Source: Clostridiales bacterium UBA4644 (GTDB lineage Bacteria; Bacillota; Clostridia; Oscillospirales; Butyricicoccaceae). From it: 63,823 bases of DNA. A program made the translations under genes and the position numbers. The stretch covers positions 1-63,823 of the forward strand of contig DHMK01000076.1 of NCBI GenBank assembly GCA_002405755.1. Reading direction: 5' to 3'. The notes below the pieces were generated by a model. The model did not search any database. It saw only the letters and a program-made list of their open reading frames with translations, and was not told the DNA's origin. Below are positions 41,148 through 50,894 of the stretch, one piece after another. Numbering within the stretch: position 1 is the stretch's first letter; every line of letters starts with the position of its first letter.

Positions 41148-43153
41148 CAGAAGGTCACATATTCCTGCGCCTGCAAAACGCCGTCCTGATACACCTGGAT
41201 CTGGTGCTCGCCCTCCGCGCCGGTGAGGATCACCGTCGCCGTGACCTCCTCGGAAACATGGGTCCCGCTATAGACCCGCCCGCCGTCCTGATAGATCTCC
41301 ACATCGATGGGGTTGGGCGACTGGTTCAGCGTCACCGTATAAACATAGTCCACGATCACCGGCTCCGGCGGCAGCTCCCGCTCCTTGCTCAGCTGGAAGC
41401 TGACGCGGGTCCCCTTTTCCACCTGGGTGCCCGGAGCGATGCTCTGATAGATGACCAGATCGGGCTCGCCGTCGGACTCGGTATAGACCGGCTCGTCCCA
41501 TTCCAGCCCCGCATTGTCCAGCAGTTCCAGCGCCGTGTTCAGGGATTTGCCCATCAGATCCGGCATATCCACCATGACGAACTCCGGCCCGCGGCTGACG
41601 GTGATGGTAACGGTATCGCCCTCGGTGAGCATGGTCCCTGCGGCGGGATCCGTCCGGATGACAAAGCCGTTTTCAATTTCATCGTTATATTCCGGCGCAG
41701 CCTCCACACACTGGACGCCGAAGCGGTCCAGCTCGATCTTTGCCTGGCGGGCATCGGAATTGACATAATCCGGCAGGGCAAAGGTCCGGTTGCCCCGGCT
41801 GATGGTGACGGTGATGGTGGAGCCGGGATCGATCTTCCGGTTGGCCTCCGGCTCCTGGGAGATGATCTTGCCGGCATCCACTGTTTCATTGTAAACATAT
41901 TCCCCCTCCGCGATGACCACATTGGAATATTGCGGATCGGCGATGACCTGGGAATAATAAAGGCCCTTCAGGTTTGGCGCGTTGATCTTGCTGGAATCCG
42001 TCCCGCCGAAGGGATCCAGGATCTTCTGCACGAAGCAGAAGGCCCCCACGCAGAACACCACCACGGCGATGACGCTGAAGATCAGCGCGGCGGAGACCGG
42101 CGACCGGTGCTTTTTCTGTTTTTCCTTCTGCTCCTCCACGGGCGCTTCCTCCTTCTCCACGGGCTTCTGCTCCTCGCTCCCCCGGCGCTCCGGCGGCTCC
42201 CGCCGTTCGTTTTCCATCAGGGCAGCCACCTCGCCGGTATTGTTCAGCTTGCGGGTGGCGTCCAGATCCTGCGGCTCCTCCTGGACTGCCACGCTCTCCT
42301 CCCGGGGGATGTTCAGCTTGAACTGCTGCTCGTTCTGAAAGGCCTCCAGATCCTCCAGGATCTGGGATGCGGAGGCATAGCGCTTGGAAAGAGAGGGATT
42401 CATTGCCTTCATTGTGATCTCCTCCAGCTGGGGCGGAACATTTTCCGCGAAGACCGAAGGCGGCAGGGCGATGGAATTGATGTGCTGCAGGGCGATGGAG
42501 ACGGGCGTGTCGCCCTCAAAGGGCAGACGGCCTGTGATCATCTCATACATGACCACGCCAAGGGAATAGAGATCCGTACGGTTGTCCACAAAGCTGCCCT
42601 TGGCCTGCTCCGGCGAGACGTAATGGACCGAGCCGATGGCCTCGCCCTTGCAATAGGTATTGTCGTTGTTGGTAAAATGCGCGATGCCGAAGTCTGCCAC
42701 CTTCACCGTTCCGTCCCGCAGCAGCATGATGTTCTGGGGCTTGATATCCCGGTGGATGATGTTGTGGCTATGGGCGTGCTCCAGCGCCCGGGCGATCTGG
42801 GTGGCGAAGACCGTCACCTCCTTGGGCGAGAGCTGGCCCCGGCGGCTGAGATATTCCTTCAGGGTGATGCCGTCGATCAGCTCCATGACGATGTATTCGA
42901 TGCTGCCCGAGCGGGAAACATCGTAAACATTAACGATATTGGGGTGGGACAGCATGGCCACGGCCTGGGCCTCGTCGTGGAACTTCCGGCGGAACTCCTC
43001 GTCCTGGGCATATTCCTCCTTCAGGATCTTCACAGCCACATAGCGATTCAGCCGGTGGCACTTGGCCTTGTAGACTACGGCTGTTCCGCCCACGCCGATG
43101 ACCTCCAGCAGCTCATAACGGTTATCCAGGATGGTCCCGATAAATTTATCCAT
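41147..43153 (-). CDS. prkC: PASTA-domain Ser/Thr protein kinase (PrkC/Stk1)
   Basis: A 668-residue membrane kinase. The Hanks-type domain (residues 1-about 275) shows GVGGTAVVYKA, VAVKIL, the catalytic IIHRDIKPQN, DFGIAHF and the APE-like SPEQAKG. An acidic/basic juxtamembrane linker leads to one helix (about 352-376). Three extracellular PASTA repeats follow and then a final Ig-like beta domain. PASTA kinases sense muropeptides or lipid II and control growth, division and spore germination. It forms a kinase/phosphatase pair with the gene upstream, 12 bases away. Confidence 0.96.
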   Translation of the reverse strand: MDKFIGTILDNRYELLEVIGVGGTAVVYKAKCHRLNRYVAVKILKEEYAQDEEFRRKFHDEAQAVAMLSHPNIVNVYDVSRSGSIEYIVMELIDGITLKEYLSRRGQLSPKEVTVFATQIARALEHAHSHNIIHRDIKPQNIMLLRDGTVKVADFGIAHFTNNDNTYCKGEAIGSVHYVSPEQAKGSFVDNRTDLYSLGVVMYEMITGRLPFEGDTPVSIALQHINSIALPPSVFAENVPPQLEEITMKAMNPSLSKRYASASQILEDLEAFQNEQQFKLNIPREESVAVQEEPQDLDATRKLNNTGEVAALMENERREPPERRGSEEQKPVEKEEAPVEEQKEKQKKHRSPVSAALIFSVIAVVVFCVGAFCFVQKILDPFGGTDSSKINAPNLKGLYYSQVIADPQYSNVVIAEGEYVYNETVDAGKIISQEPEANRKIDPGSTITVTISRGNRTFALPDYVNSDARQAKIELDRFGVQCVEAAPEYNDEIENGFVIRTDPAAGTMLTEGDTVTITVSRGPEFVMVDMPDLMGKSLNTALELLDNAGLEWDEPVYTESDGEPDLVIYQSIAPGTQVEKGTRVSFQLSKERELPPEPVIVDYVYTVTLNQSPNPIDVEIYQDGGRVYSGTHVSEEVTATVILTGAEGEHQIQVYQDGVLQAQEYVTF

Positions 43154-43165
43154 GGTGTCGCCTCC

Positions 43166-43888
43166 TTAAAACGCGATGAGGACGACGGTGATATTGTCCC
43201 GTCCTCCCCGGCTCTTTGCCAGGTCCAGCAGGCGCTGGCAGGCCGTTTCCGGATGCTCCGCCTGAAACACTTCATAATAGATCTCCGGGTCGCTGACCTC
43301 CCGGATCAGCCCGTCGCTGCAGAGCAGCAGATATTGCCCGGGCCTTCCCTGCTCCGCAAACACATCACAGCGGACGGTGGCCTCCGCCCCCATGGCCCGG
43401 GTGATGACGCTGCGGCTGGGGTGCCGGCTGGCCTGATATGGCGTCAGGTCGCCCCGCTTCACCAGCTCCGTCACCAGCGAATGATCCTCCGTCACCTGGC
43501 GCATGCCGGTCTCGTCCAGAAAATAGGCCCGGCTGTCGCCCACGTTGCCCACAAGGACCCTCCCGCCCCGGCAAAGGGCAGAGACCATGGTGGTCCCCAT
43601 GCCGGAATAGTCCGGGTTGTTCCGTGCGGCGTCAAACAGCGTGTCGTTGACCTTGGAATAGGCGTCCTCCAGCATGGCGCGGGTACAGCCCGTCTGCCAG
43701 GCCGAGCCGATCTCCTTCAAAAAAGCGTCTGCCGCCATGGAGCTGGCGACCTCACCCGCCTTTGCGCCGCCCATTCCGTCACACACCAGAAACACGCCGA
43801 TGTCCGCATCCTCCCGGCAGATGATCCGGAAGGTATCCTGATTCACTTCTCTCACATTTCCGATATCTGTTAAGCCCCAGGCCTTCAC
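43166..43888 (-). CDS. prpC: PP2C-type Ser/Thr phosphatase (Stp1/PrpC)
   Basis: A 240-residue PPM phosphatase that reverses PrkC phosphorylation. Metal-binding motifs are VREVNQDTF, VCDGMGGAKAGEVAS, VGNVGDSRAYFLD, LLCSDGL and GGRDNITVVLI. The start overlaps the rlmN stop by four bases. It is cytosolic and uses two or three Mn/Mg ions. Confidence 0.95.
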   Translation of the reverse strand: MKAWGLTDIGNVREVNQDTFRIICREDADIGVFLVCDGMGGAKAGEVASSMAADAFLKEIGSAWQTGCTRAMLEDAYSKVNDTLFDAARNNPDYSGMGTTMVSALCRGGRVLVGNVGDSRAYFLDETGMRQVTEDHSLVTELVKRGDLTPYQASRHPSRSVITRAMGAEATVRCDVFAEQGRPGQYLLLCSDGLIREVSDPEIYYEVFQAEHPETACQRLLDLAKSRGGRDNITVVLIAF

Positions 43889-44928
43889 AGAGACACCTCC
43901 TCGCTGTGCTGCCGCCGCAGCTGGCCGCAGGAAGCGGCGATGTCGCCGCCCAGACTGCGCCGCACGGTGGCGTTCAAACCGTTTTGTATCAATTCATTCT
44001 GAAACCGCCGCAGATTTTCCCTCGTACTGGGCACCAGCGGCGATCCCTCCACATGGTTCAGCGGGATGAGATTTACATGGCAGTTGAAGCCCCGCAGCAG
44101 ACCGATCAGCTGACGGGCGCAGGCAGGCGTGTCGTTCACATCCCGGATCATGGCATATTCAAAGGAGATCCGCCGTCCTGTTTTTTCAAAATAATGCCAG
44201 CAGGCAGGCATCAGCTCCCCCAGCGGCCAACGGCGGTTCACCGGCATCAGCCGGGAGCGCAGCGCATCGTTGGGCGCGTGGAGCGAGACGGAAAGGGTCA
44301 GCTGCAGCCTTTCCTCCTCCAGCCGCCGGATCATGGGGACCAGCCCGCAGGTAGAAAGCGAAATATGCCGCATACCGATGTTCAGCCCCTCCGGGTGGCT
44401 CACTAGCCGGAGAAAGGTCATGACGTTTTCATAATTGTCCAGCGGCTCCCCCGTCCCCATGAGGACGATGTTGGAAACCCGGCGGCCGCTGTCCTTCTGG
44501 GCCCAGAGGATCTCGTCCAGGATCTCCGCCGGGCGCAGGTCCCGGCTTTTTTTCGGGTCAAAGGAGGCACAGAACACACAGCCCATTTTGCAGCCGGCCT
44601 GGGTGGAGACGCAGATGCTGTTGCCATGCTCATACTGCATAAGGACGGTCTCGATGCTGTTGCCGTCCTCCAGCCCGAAGAGATATTTGATGGTCCCGTC
44701 GTGGGCGGAGACCTGCTTGCGCAGGATCTCCGGCTTTGTCAGCCGGCAGGTCTCCTTCAGGGCCTCCCGCAGGGACTTCGGCAGGTCGCTCATTTCGTCG
44801 AAGGAGCCGACGCCCTGCTGCAGCCAGCGAAAGACCTGTTTTCCCCGGTAGGCCGGCTGGCCCAGCTGCTTCATCAGGTCTGCCAGCTGCTCCGGCAGCA
44901 GGGATTTGATGCAGATCTTATCTTCCAT
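43885..44928 (-). CDS. rlmN: 23S rRNA A2503 / tRNA A37 C2-methyltransferase RlmN
   Basis: A 347-residue radical SAM enzyme. The cluster motif is CKMGCVFC (CxxxCxxC) near residue 107, preceded by VSTQAG; a GTGEPL motif follows. A Cys near the C-terminus (ASCGQLR) is the transient methyl-carrying residue. It methylates A2503 at the peptidyl-transferase centre, improving decoding accuracy. It overlaps rsmB by 11 bases. Confidence 0.95.
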   Translation of the reverse strand: MEDKICIKSLLPEQLADLMKQLGQPAYRGKQVFRWLQQGVGSFDEMSDLPKSLREALKETCRLTKPEILRKQVSAHDGTIKYLFGLEDGNSIETVLMQYEHGNSICVSTQAGCKMGCVFCASFDPKKSRDLRPAEILDEILWAQKDSGRRVSNIVLMGTGEPLDNYENVMTFLRLVSHPEGLNIGMRHISLSTCGLVPMIRRLEEERLQLTLSVSLHAPNDALRSRLMPVNRRWPLGELMPACWHYFEKTGRRISFEYAMIRDVNDTPACARQLIGLLRGFNCHVNLIPLNHVEGSPLVPSTRENLRRFQNELIQNGLNATVRRSLGGDIAASCGQLRRQHSEEVSL

Positions 44929-46258
44929 TTGTCATTTTGTTTCCTTGATTTTTTCGGATCCTGGCCATAAAAAAGCCGTCCGTATGATGGATATGGGGCC
45001 AGAGCGTCAGCATGCCCTCCGGGATTTCTCCCAGCCCGGGCAGGGAAAACGGCTCCAGCGAGAACCCCGGCGTCTCCGCCAAAAACCGCTCTACCACGGC
45101 TTCGTTCTCTTCCTTCAGCAGGGTGCAGGTGGAATAGACCAGTCTTCCGCCGGGCTTCAGGGCCGCGGCAGCGTTTTTCAAAATGGCCAGCTGCAGCGGC
45201 GGCAGAGCCTTGATGCTGTCGCCGTCCTTGTAGCGCACGTCGGGCTTTTTCCGGATGACGCCCATGCCCGAGCAGGGTACATCACAGATAACGCCGTCGG
45301 CCCGGCCGGCCAGCGCCTCCCGCGGGACAGACGCATCCGCCGCAGCCGCCTGCAGGATGGAAACGCCGTAGGTCTCCGCATTTTTCGCGATGAGATCCGC
45401 CTTGTGGGGATAAAGATCCATGGCCACGATCCGGCCACGATCCTCCATCAGCTGCCCCGCCAGCAGGGATTTTCCGCCGGGGGCGGCGCAGAGATCGAAG
45501 ACCGTCTCCCCCGACCGGGGCGCCAGCGCCTCCACGCAGAGCTGGCTGGCGGTATCCTGAATGTAAAGCAGCCCCTGCTCCAGCAGTCCGCTGCGCAAAA
45601 CGCCCCTGACCGTATCAAAGCAAAGGGCGTTGGGCAAAAAGGCGTGGGGGCTGGAAGCGATCCCCAGCTCCGCCAGCCGGGCCTGCAGGGCCGCCCGGGT
45701 GGTCTTGAGGGTGTTGACTCGCGCCGTCACGGGGAAGGCGGCGTTGTCCGCCTGCAGAAGCGCCTCGCAGCCCTCCTCTCCCAGCCGCTTGAGCATCTTG
45801 CCCACGAACCAGCGGGGATGGCTGTAGGTGATGGAAAGGCGCTCCAGCGCCGGCTCTTCGGGGACCTTCGGCAGGCAAGGCAAGCTCCTTGCCAGCGCCC
45901 GCAAAACGCCGTTTGCATAGCCGGCGGCGGCAGGATTTCCCTGCTGCTTGACCAGCTCCACCGTCTCGCTGACGGCGGCCCGCGCCGGGATGCGGCTCAA
46001 AAACACCAGCTGATAAGCCCCCAGCCGCAGGGCATCCAGCAGCGGCGGCGTGAGCTTTTCCGGCGGGCGGCGGCTGAAGCTGCCGATGAGAAAATCCAGA
46101 TAGGCCCGGTTCTGCAAAACGCCGTAGGTCAGCGCCGAAGCCAGCGCCGCATCCTCCTGAGAAAGCCCGGCGCAGGCCTTTTTCAGGAAAAGATCCGGCC
46201 AGGCCCCTTCCCTGCGGAAGGTGATCAGCGCCCGCAGGGCCGTTTCCCGGGCGGTCAT
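44918..46258 (-). CDS. rsmB: 16S rRNA m5C967 methyltransferase RsmB
   Basis: A 446-residue enzyme: an N-terminal NusB-like RNA-binding domain (residues 1-about 140) and a C-terminal Rossmann methyltransferase. SAM-binding FDLCAAPGGKSLLAGQL and the two catalytic-Cys motifs DVPCSGMGVIRKKPD and YSTCTLLKEENE are present. It overlaps the YugP-type gene by four bases (ATGA). Confidence 0.94.
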   Translation of the reverse strand: MTARETALRALITFRREGAWPDLFLKKACAGLSQEDAALASALTYGVLQNRAYLDFLIGSFSRRPPEKLTPPLLDALRLGAYQLVFLSRIPARAAVSETVELVKQQGNPAAAGYANGVLRALARSLPCLPKVPEEPALERLSITYSHPRWFVGKMLKRLGEEGCEALLQADNAAFPVTARVNTLKTTRAALQARLAELGIASSPHAFLPNALCFDTVRGVLRSGLLEQGLLYIQDTASQLCVEALAPRSGETVFDLCAAPGGKSLLAGQLMEDRGRIVAMDLYPHKADLIAKNAETYGVSILQAAAADASVPREALAGRADGVICDVPCSGMGVIRKKPDVRYKDGDSIKALPPLQLAILKNAAAALKPGGRLVYSTCTLLKEENEAVVERFLAETPGFSLEPFSLPGLGEIPEGMLTLWPHIHHTDGFFMARIRKNQGNKMTNGR

Positions 46259-46938
46259 CTGCGCCGGCGGTCGCTGCCGCCGCCAAAGATCAGCAGCAGC
46301 CGCAAAAGCTGCCCCATGGAGACGGCCAGCGCCGCCACATAGGTGAGAGCCGCTGCCCGCAAGACCTTTCCCGCGCCCTCCAGCGTGGCCTCGTCGAAGC
46401 AGCCGGAATCGCTCAGGGCGGCCAGCGCCCGGTCAGACGCGTTGAACTCCACCGGCAGCGTGATCAGCTGAAACAGCACTACCAGCCCAAACAGCAGGAT
46501 CCCTGCCCAGCAGAGCCGCTGGCTGCCCAGCACCATGCCAAGGATCAAAAGCGGCCAGGACAGCGTAGAGCCGAACTGGCAGGCGGGGATCACCGCCATG
46601 CGCAGCTTCACCGGGCCATAGCCCGCGGCATATTGGGCCGCGTGGCCCGCTTCATGGGCGGCAACGCCCACCGCAGAGACGGTGGCGGCGTCGTAAACGC
46701 CCCGGGAGAGCCGGATGCGCCCATCCCGCGGGTCATAATTGTCCGTCAGCTGGCCGGCGATCGGCTCCACAGCCACACCGTTCACCTGATCCATCCGCAG
46801 CACCAGCTCCGCCGCTTCCGCGCCGGTCATCCGGGCCGGGATCTGAGAATAGCGGGCAAAGGTGCTCTTCACCCGGGCCTGCGCCCAGAGGGAAAACAGC
46901 ACGGCGGGCAAAACGAACACCAGATAAGTCCAATCCAT
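46255..46938 (-). CDS. YugP-type zinc metallopeptidase
   Basis: A 227-residue membrane protein with an N-terminal helix, the zinc motif HEAGH (AAHEAGHAAQYA) near residue 105 and three further helices. The family (Zn_peptidase_2, YugP) is widespread in Firmicutes and poorly characterised. ATG 46938 is set by GGAGGTG seven bases upstream; a longer frame lacks similarity. The site between fmt and rsmB recurs in Clostridia. Function in membrane protein turnover is inferred only. Confidence 0.88.
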   Translation of the reverse strand: MDWTYLVFVLPAVLFSLWAQARVKSTFARYSQIPARMTGAEAAELVLRMDQVNGVAVEPIAGQLTDNYDPRDGRIRLSRGVYDAATVSAVGVAAHEAGHAAQYAAGYGPVKLRMAVIPACQFGSTLSWPLLILGMVLGSQRLCWAGILLFGLVVLFQLITLPVEFNASDRALAALSDSGCFDEATLEGAGKVLRAAALTYVAALAVSMGQLLRLLLIFGGGSDRRRR

Positions 46939-46984
46939 AAAAACACCTCCGTTGTTCCGTAAAAAAGCGAAAAAAACGTGCTTT

Positions 46985-47914
46985 TCAGCAAAAGACCTCA
47001 CCCAGCATGGCCTGATGGCCCCGGAAATACGCATCGGCGGGCATTTTTTTACCGCCGGCAGCCTGCACCTGCAGGACCCGGACCACGCCCTGGCCGCAGG
47101 CGATGGAAACGCCCCTGCGGTCTACCTTCACGATGGCGCCCGGCGTTCCGTGGCGGCCCTCCGCCTGCTCCAGCGCGCCGCCGAACAGCTTGATCTTGTT
47201 GCCCCCCAGCAGGCAAAAGGCCCCGGGCTGGGGGTCATAGGCCCGGATGGCGCAGGAGATCTCCCGTGCGCTGCCCTCAAAGGTGATGCGGCAGTCCTCC
47301 GTCTGGATCATGGGGGCATAGGTCCCCTCCTCCGGCTGCTTTTCCGGGTGGAGCCGCCCCTGCTCCAGCAGCGCCAGCGCCTGGACGATGGCTTCGCCGC
47401 CCAGCACAGCCAGACGGTCGTGCAGGCTGCCGTAGGATTCCTCCGGCAGGATGCGGGTGGAAGACTTCAGCAGCATATCGCCGGTGTCGATGCCCGCATC
47501 CATCTGCATGATGGTAACGCCGGCCTCCTGCTCTCCGTGAAGGATGCAGGCACTGATGGGGCTGGCCCCCCGGTAGGCAGGCAGCAGAGAGGCATGGATG
47601 TTGATGCAGCCATATTTTGGCATCTCCAACACGCTCTGGGGCAAAATGCGGCCATACGCCGCCACCACGATGACCTCCGGCTCCAGCGCCGCCAGCTGCT
47701 CCTGGACCTCGGGGCGGCGCAGGCCCTTGGGCTGAAACACCGGCAGGCCCTTTTCCAGCGCATATTGCTTCACCGGCGGCGGCTGCAGCTTCATGCCCCG
47801 GTTTTTGGGCATATCCATCCGGGTATAGACGCCGGCGATGGTGTGTCCCGCTTCGTAAAGGGCGGAAAGCGCCGCCACGGCGAACTCCGGCGTCCCCATA
47901 AAGACGATCCTCAT
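46985..47914 (-). CDS. fmt: Methionyl-tRNA formyltransferase
   Basis: A 309-residue enzyme formylating initiator Met-tRNA with 10-formyl-THF. The formyl-THF-binding motif is INIHASLLPAYRGASPI (Asn, His catalytic), followed by MDAGIDTGDML (Asp catalytic). The C-terminal OB-like tRNA-binding domain begins near residue 205. The start overlaps the def stop (ATGA), so formylation and deformylation enzymes are made together. Confidence 0.96.
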   Translation of the reverse strand: MRIVFMGTPEFAVAALSALYEAGHTIAGVYTRMDMPKNRGMKLQPPPVKQYALEKGLPVFQPKGLRRPEVQEQLAALEPEVIVVAAYGRILPQSVLEMPKYGCINIHASLLPAYRGASPISACILHGEQEAGVTIMQMDAGIDTGDMLLKSSTRILPEESYGSLHDRLAVLGGEAIVQALALLEQGRLHPEKQPEEGTYAPMIQTEDCRITFEGSAREISCAIRAYDPQPGAFCLLGGNKIKLFGGALEQAEGRHGTPGAIVKVDRRGVSIACGQGVVRVLQVQAAGGKKMPADAYFRGHQAMLGEVFC

Positions 47915-48390
47915 GCCTGCGCCTCCTCGTCCTCCGCCGCGGGAAGGTATTCCGAGACCAGCTCGGTATAGAGCCGGCCGTCCAGATGGTCGATCTCATG
48001 GCAGAAGGCCCGGGCAGTAAAGCCCTCCGCTTCCCGCTCGTGCCACTGGCCCGCCCTGTCCTGATAGCGGACGCGGACCTTCATGGGGCGCTTGACCATG
48101 CCGAACTTGCCCGGCACGCTGAGACAGCCCTCCGCGCCGTCCTGCTCGCCCTCGGCGGAAAGGATCTCCGGATTGATGATCTCCAGAAAGCTCTCGTCCT
48201 CCACCATCACCAGCGCCAGCCGGCGCAAAACGCCCACCTGCGGCCCGGCCAGGCCCGCGCCCTGGGCGGCGGTGAGGGTATCGTGCATATCATCCAGCAG
48301 AGTAAACAGCCGTTGATTGAAGTCCGTCACGGGACGGCATTTTTTGGTGAGGATCTCGTCGCCCACCGTTACAATATTCCGAATTGCCAT
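47911..48390 (-). CDS. def: Peptide deformylase
   Basis: A 159-residue metalloenzyme removing the formyl group from nascent proteins. Motif 1 reads GAGLAGPQVGV (canonical GxGLAAPQ with one Ala-to-Gly change), motif 2 EGCLSVPG (Cys ligand) and motif 3 HEIDHLDG (two His ligands and catalytic Glu). ATG 48390 follows AGGAGG; the frame upstream is not conserved. Confidence 0.95.
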   Translation of the reverse strand: MAIRNIVTVGDEILTKKCRPVTDFNQRLFTLLDDMHDTLTAAQGAGLAGPQVGVLRRLALVMVEDESFLEIINPEILSAEGEQDGAEGCLSVPGKFGMVKRPMKVRVRYQDRAGQWHEREAEGFTARAFCHEIDHLDGRLYTELVSEYLPAAEDEEAQA

Positions 48391-48404
48391 GTTTTTTCCT
48401 CCTG

Positions 48405-50876
48405 TTATCCGATCATGGGATCCACATCTGCCGAGACGGTGCATAGCGCGCCCCGATGGAGCGTTTCCGCCGCGATCAGCATCCGCGACGCAAAGGCCCG
48501 GGCGGCGGCGTCTGCCCGCGCACGGAAGGACACCGTATAATAATATCTCTGATTGACCTTGGCCAGCGCCGCAGGCGCAGGACCGAGGACTACGCCCTTC
48601 GGCCCCAGCTCCTGCCGCAGCAGCTGAGCAAACCGCCGGGCGTTTTGCCGGACGGTCTCCTCCTCCCCTCCGCCGAAGCGGAAGACGAAAAGATCGTCAA
48701 AGGGCGGCGCCTTCAGCGCCCGGCGGGTCTCGATCTCCTGGGCGTAAAAGGCGTCGTAATCCTGGGCTGCCGCCGCCAGGATCACCGGGTTTTCCGGGGT
48801 ATAGGTCTGAATGACGGCCCGGCCCCGGGTCTCCCGCCGCCCGGCCCGGCCCACGACCTGGGCCAGCAGCGAAAAGGTCCGCTCCGGCGCGCGGTAGCCG
48901 CCGCAGTAAAGAGAAAGATCCGCTTCCAAAACGCCTACCAGCGTCACCCGGGGGAAATCCAGCCCCTTGGCCACCATCTGGGTGCCCAGCAAAATGTCTG
49001 CCCGCCCCTGGGCAAATTGCTCCAGCAGCGCTTCGTGGGTGGTGCGGCCCTGGGTGGTATCGGCGTCCATGCGCAGGACACGGGCCGTGGGAAAGAGCTG
49101 CAGTAGCTCGTCCTCGATGCTCTGGGTGCCCGAGCCGATCAGGCGGATATGCTCTCCGCCGCAGACGGGACACCGCCGGAACATGGGGATCGACGCGCCG
49201 CAGTGGTGGCACATGAGCCGGTCGTTGCGGCCGTGGTAGGTGAGCGCGGCGCTGCAGTTTTCACACATGGGGATATAGCCGCAGTCCACACAGGCCGCCA
49301 TCCGGGCGGAGCCACGCCGGTTCAAAAACAAAATGCTCTGCTCTCCCCGCTCCAGATTGCGCTGCAGCTCCTGCCGGAGCCGGGCGCTGATGCGGGAAGG
49401 ATCGCCATGCTTCAGCTGGCCCCGCATATCCGCCAGCAGCGTCTCCGGCAGCGGCGTATTTTGAAAACGGCGGCGCAGGGTGAAGAGATGATAAACGCCG
49501 GTCTGGGCGGCGTAATAGCTTTCCACAGATGGAGTGGCGGAGCCCAGGACCAGCAGGCAGCCCTCCCGGGCCGCCCGGTAGCGGGCCACCTCCCGGGCAT
49601 GGTAGCGGGGGTCGGTCTCGTCGGATTTGTAGGAATATTCCTGCTCCTCGTCTACCAGAATGCAGCCCAGGTCCTGTACGGGGGCCAGGACGGCGGTGCG
49701 CGTCCCGATGACCACCCGGGCCTGGCCCTGCCGGATGCGGCAGTATTCCGCATAGCGCTGGGCGTTGGTGAGTCCGCTGTGGAGAACGGCCACCCGCCGG
49801 CCGAAATATTGCCGGAACTGCCGGACCACCTGGGGCGTCAGGGCGATCTCCGGCACCAGCAGGATGGCGCTCCGGCCCAGCTCCAGCGTCCGCTGGATCA
49901 GGCGGATATAGATCCGCGTTTTTCCGCTGCCCGTAACGCCGTAAAGCAGCGCGGCCTCCGGCCCCTGCTTTTCCAGCAGCGCCTGCAGACCGTCATAGGC
50001 CAGCTGCTGCTCCCCGTTCAGGGAAAAGGGCTGGGGCGGAAGCTCGTCCTCCGACTGGGGCAAAAGCCGCTCCGGCTGCGCCTCCGCCAGCAGGATCCCC
50101 TGCTTTACCAGCGTTTTTACCACGGAAGAGCCCGCGCCGGTACGGTAGCAGACCTCCTTTTCCGGCAGCGCGCCCGCCTGCAGGATGCAGTCTAAAACGG
50201 CCTGCCGCTGGGGCGTGAGCCGTCTGCCCAGCCTGCGCAGAAGCTCTTCCGGCTCCGCCGCCGGACGGAGGATGGTGATGCGTTTTTCCGAGGGCAGAGG
50301 GCGAAACCGCAGCTGCCGCTGCAAAAGTCCCTGGCTACAAAGCCCGCGGATCAGCTGGGCGGCGCGCTTTTCCGAAAGAGCGCAGCACTGCGCCAGCTCC
50401 GCCGCCGTCAGCGGCTTTTCCGCCTTTGCCGCCGCCTGCAGAAGCCCGGCCTCCGCCATGGAAAGTGTTTCCATCGCCGCCCGGTCTTTTGTCGGCCCGG
50501 GGAGATAGGTCTCCGGCAGACGGCTCCAGATGCCCGGGGGCAAGAGCGCCGCCGCCGCCTGAAAATAGGTGCAGTAATACCGGCGGCACATCCACAGGGC
50601 CAGCGCCTGCTGGCGCGGAGAGAGATCGAGCCCATCGTCAAAAACATGGGCCACCGGCTTGCGCCGCGCCTCCTTCTCTTCCGCTTCCTCTTCCTGCCGC
50701 AGCTCCAGCACAAAGCCCTCCGTGAGCCGGTCGCCCCGGCCAAAGGGGACAAGGACCCGCGCTCCCGGGGCCGTCTGCTCCCGCAGCGCCGCCGGAACGG
50801 TATAATCATAAGGGCGGTCTATGGAATAGACCGCCGCCGCTACCGCCACCCGGGCCACCAGCGTCTGCATGGTCAT
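48405..50876 (-). CDS. priA: Primosomal replication restart helicase PriA
   Basis: An 823-residue helicase that reloads the replisome at stalled forks. The N-terminal 3'-DNA-binding domain (VYSIDRPYDYTVP) is followed by Walker A VTGSGKTR, a Walker B DEEQEYSYKS (DEEH in most PriA), two zinc clusters (CVDCGYIPMCENC, CHHCGASIP, CPVCGGE) and helicase motifs LLGTQMVAKGLDFP and VGRAGR. The start is uncertain: ATG 50876, ATG 50870 and TTG 50888 all lack a clear Shine-Dalgarno; 50876 is a compromise. It lies 18 bases after rpoZ; the usual coaBC gene between them is missing. Confidence 0.93.
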   Translation of the reverse strand: MTMQTLVARVAVAAAVYSIDRPYDYTVPAALREQTAPGARVLVPFGRGDRLTEGFVLELRQEEEAEEKEARRKPVAHVFDDGLDLSPRQQALALWMCRRYYCTYFQAAAALLPPGIWSRLPETYLPGPTKDRAAMETLSMAEAGLLQAAAKAEKPLTAAELAQCCALSEKRAAQLIRGLCSQGLLQRQLRFRPLPSEKRITILRPAAEPEELLRRLGRRLTPQRQAVLDCILQAGALPEKEVCYRTGAGSSVVKTLVKQGILLAEAQPERLLPQSEDELPPQPFSLNGEQQLAYDGLQALLEKQGPEAALLYGVTGSGKTRIYIRLIQRTLELGRSAILLVPEIALTPQVVRQFRQYFGRRVAVLHSGLTNAQRYAEYCRIRQGQARVVIGTRTAVLAPVQDLGCILVDEEQEYSYKSDETDPRYHAREVARYRAAREGCLLVLGSATPSVESYYAAQTGVYHLFTLRRRFQNTPLPETLLADMRGQLKHGDPSRISARLRQELQRNLERGEQSILFLNRRGSARMAACVDCGYIPMCENCSAALTYHGRNDRLMCHHCGASIPMFRRCPVCGGEHIRLIGSGTQSIEDELLQLFPTARVLRMDADTTQGRTTHEALLEQFAQGRADILLGTQMVAKGLDFPRVTLVGVLEADLSLYCGGYRAPERTFSLLAQVVGRAGRRETRGRAVIQTYTPENPVILAAAAQDYDAFYAQEIETRRALKAPPFDDLFVFRFGGGEEETVRQNARRFAQLLRQELGPKGVVLGPAPAALAKVNQRYYYTVSFRARADAAARAFASRMLIAAETLHRGALCTVSADVDPMIG

Positions 50877-50894
50877 GAAAGGCGGCAAGGGGAT

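Noticed and set aside
41204..43873. An 889-codon open frame on the plus strand opposite prkC and its phosphatase; similar long frames lie opposite pcrA, dnaE, yvcK/whiA, the M3 peptidase and others.
   Set aside because: These mirror well-conserved genes on the other strand; GC-rich third positions keep the antisense frame free of stops. They have no ribosome sites and no recognisable domains.
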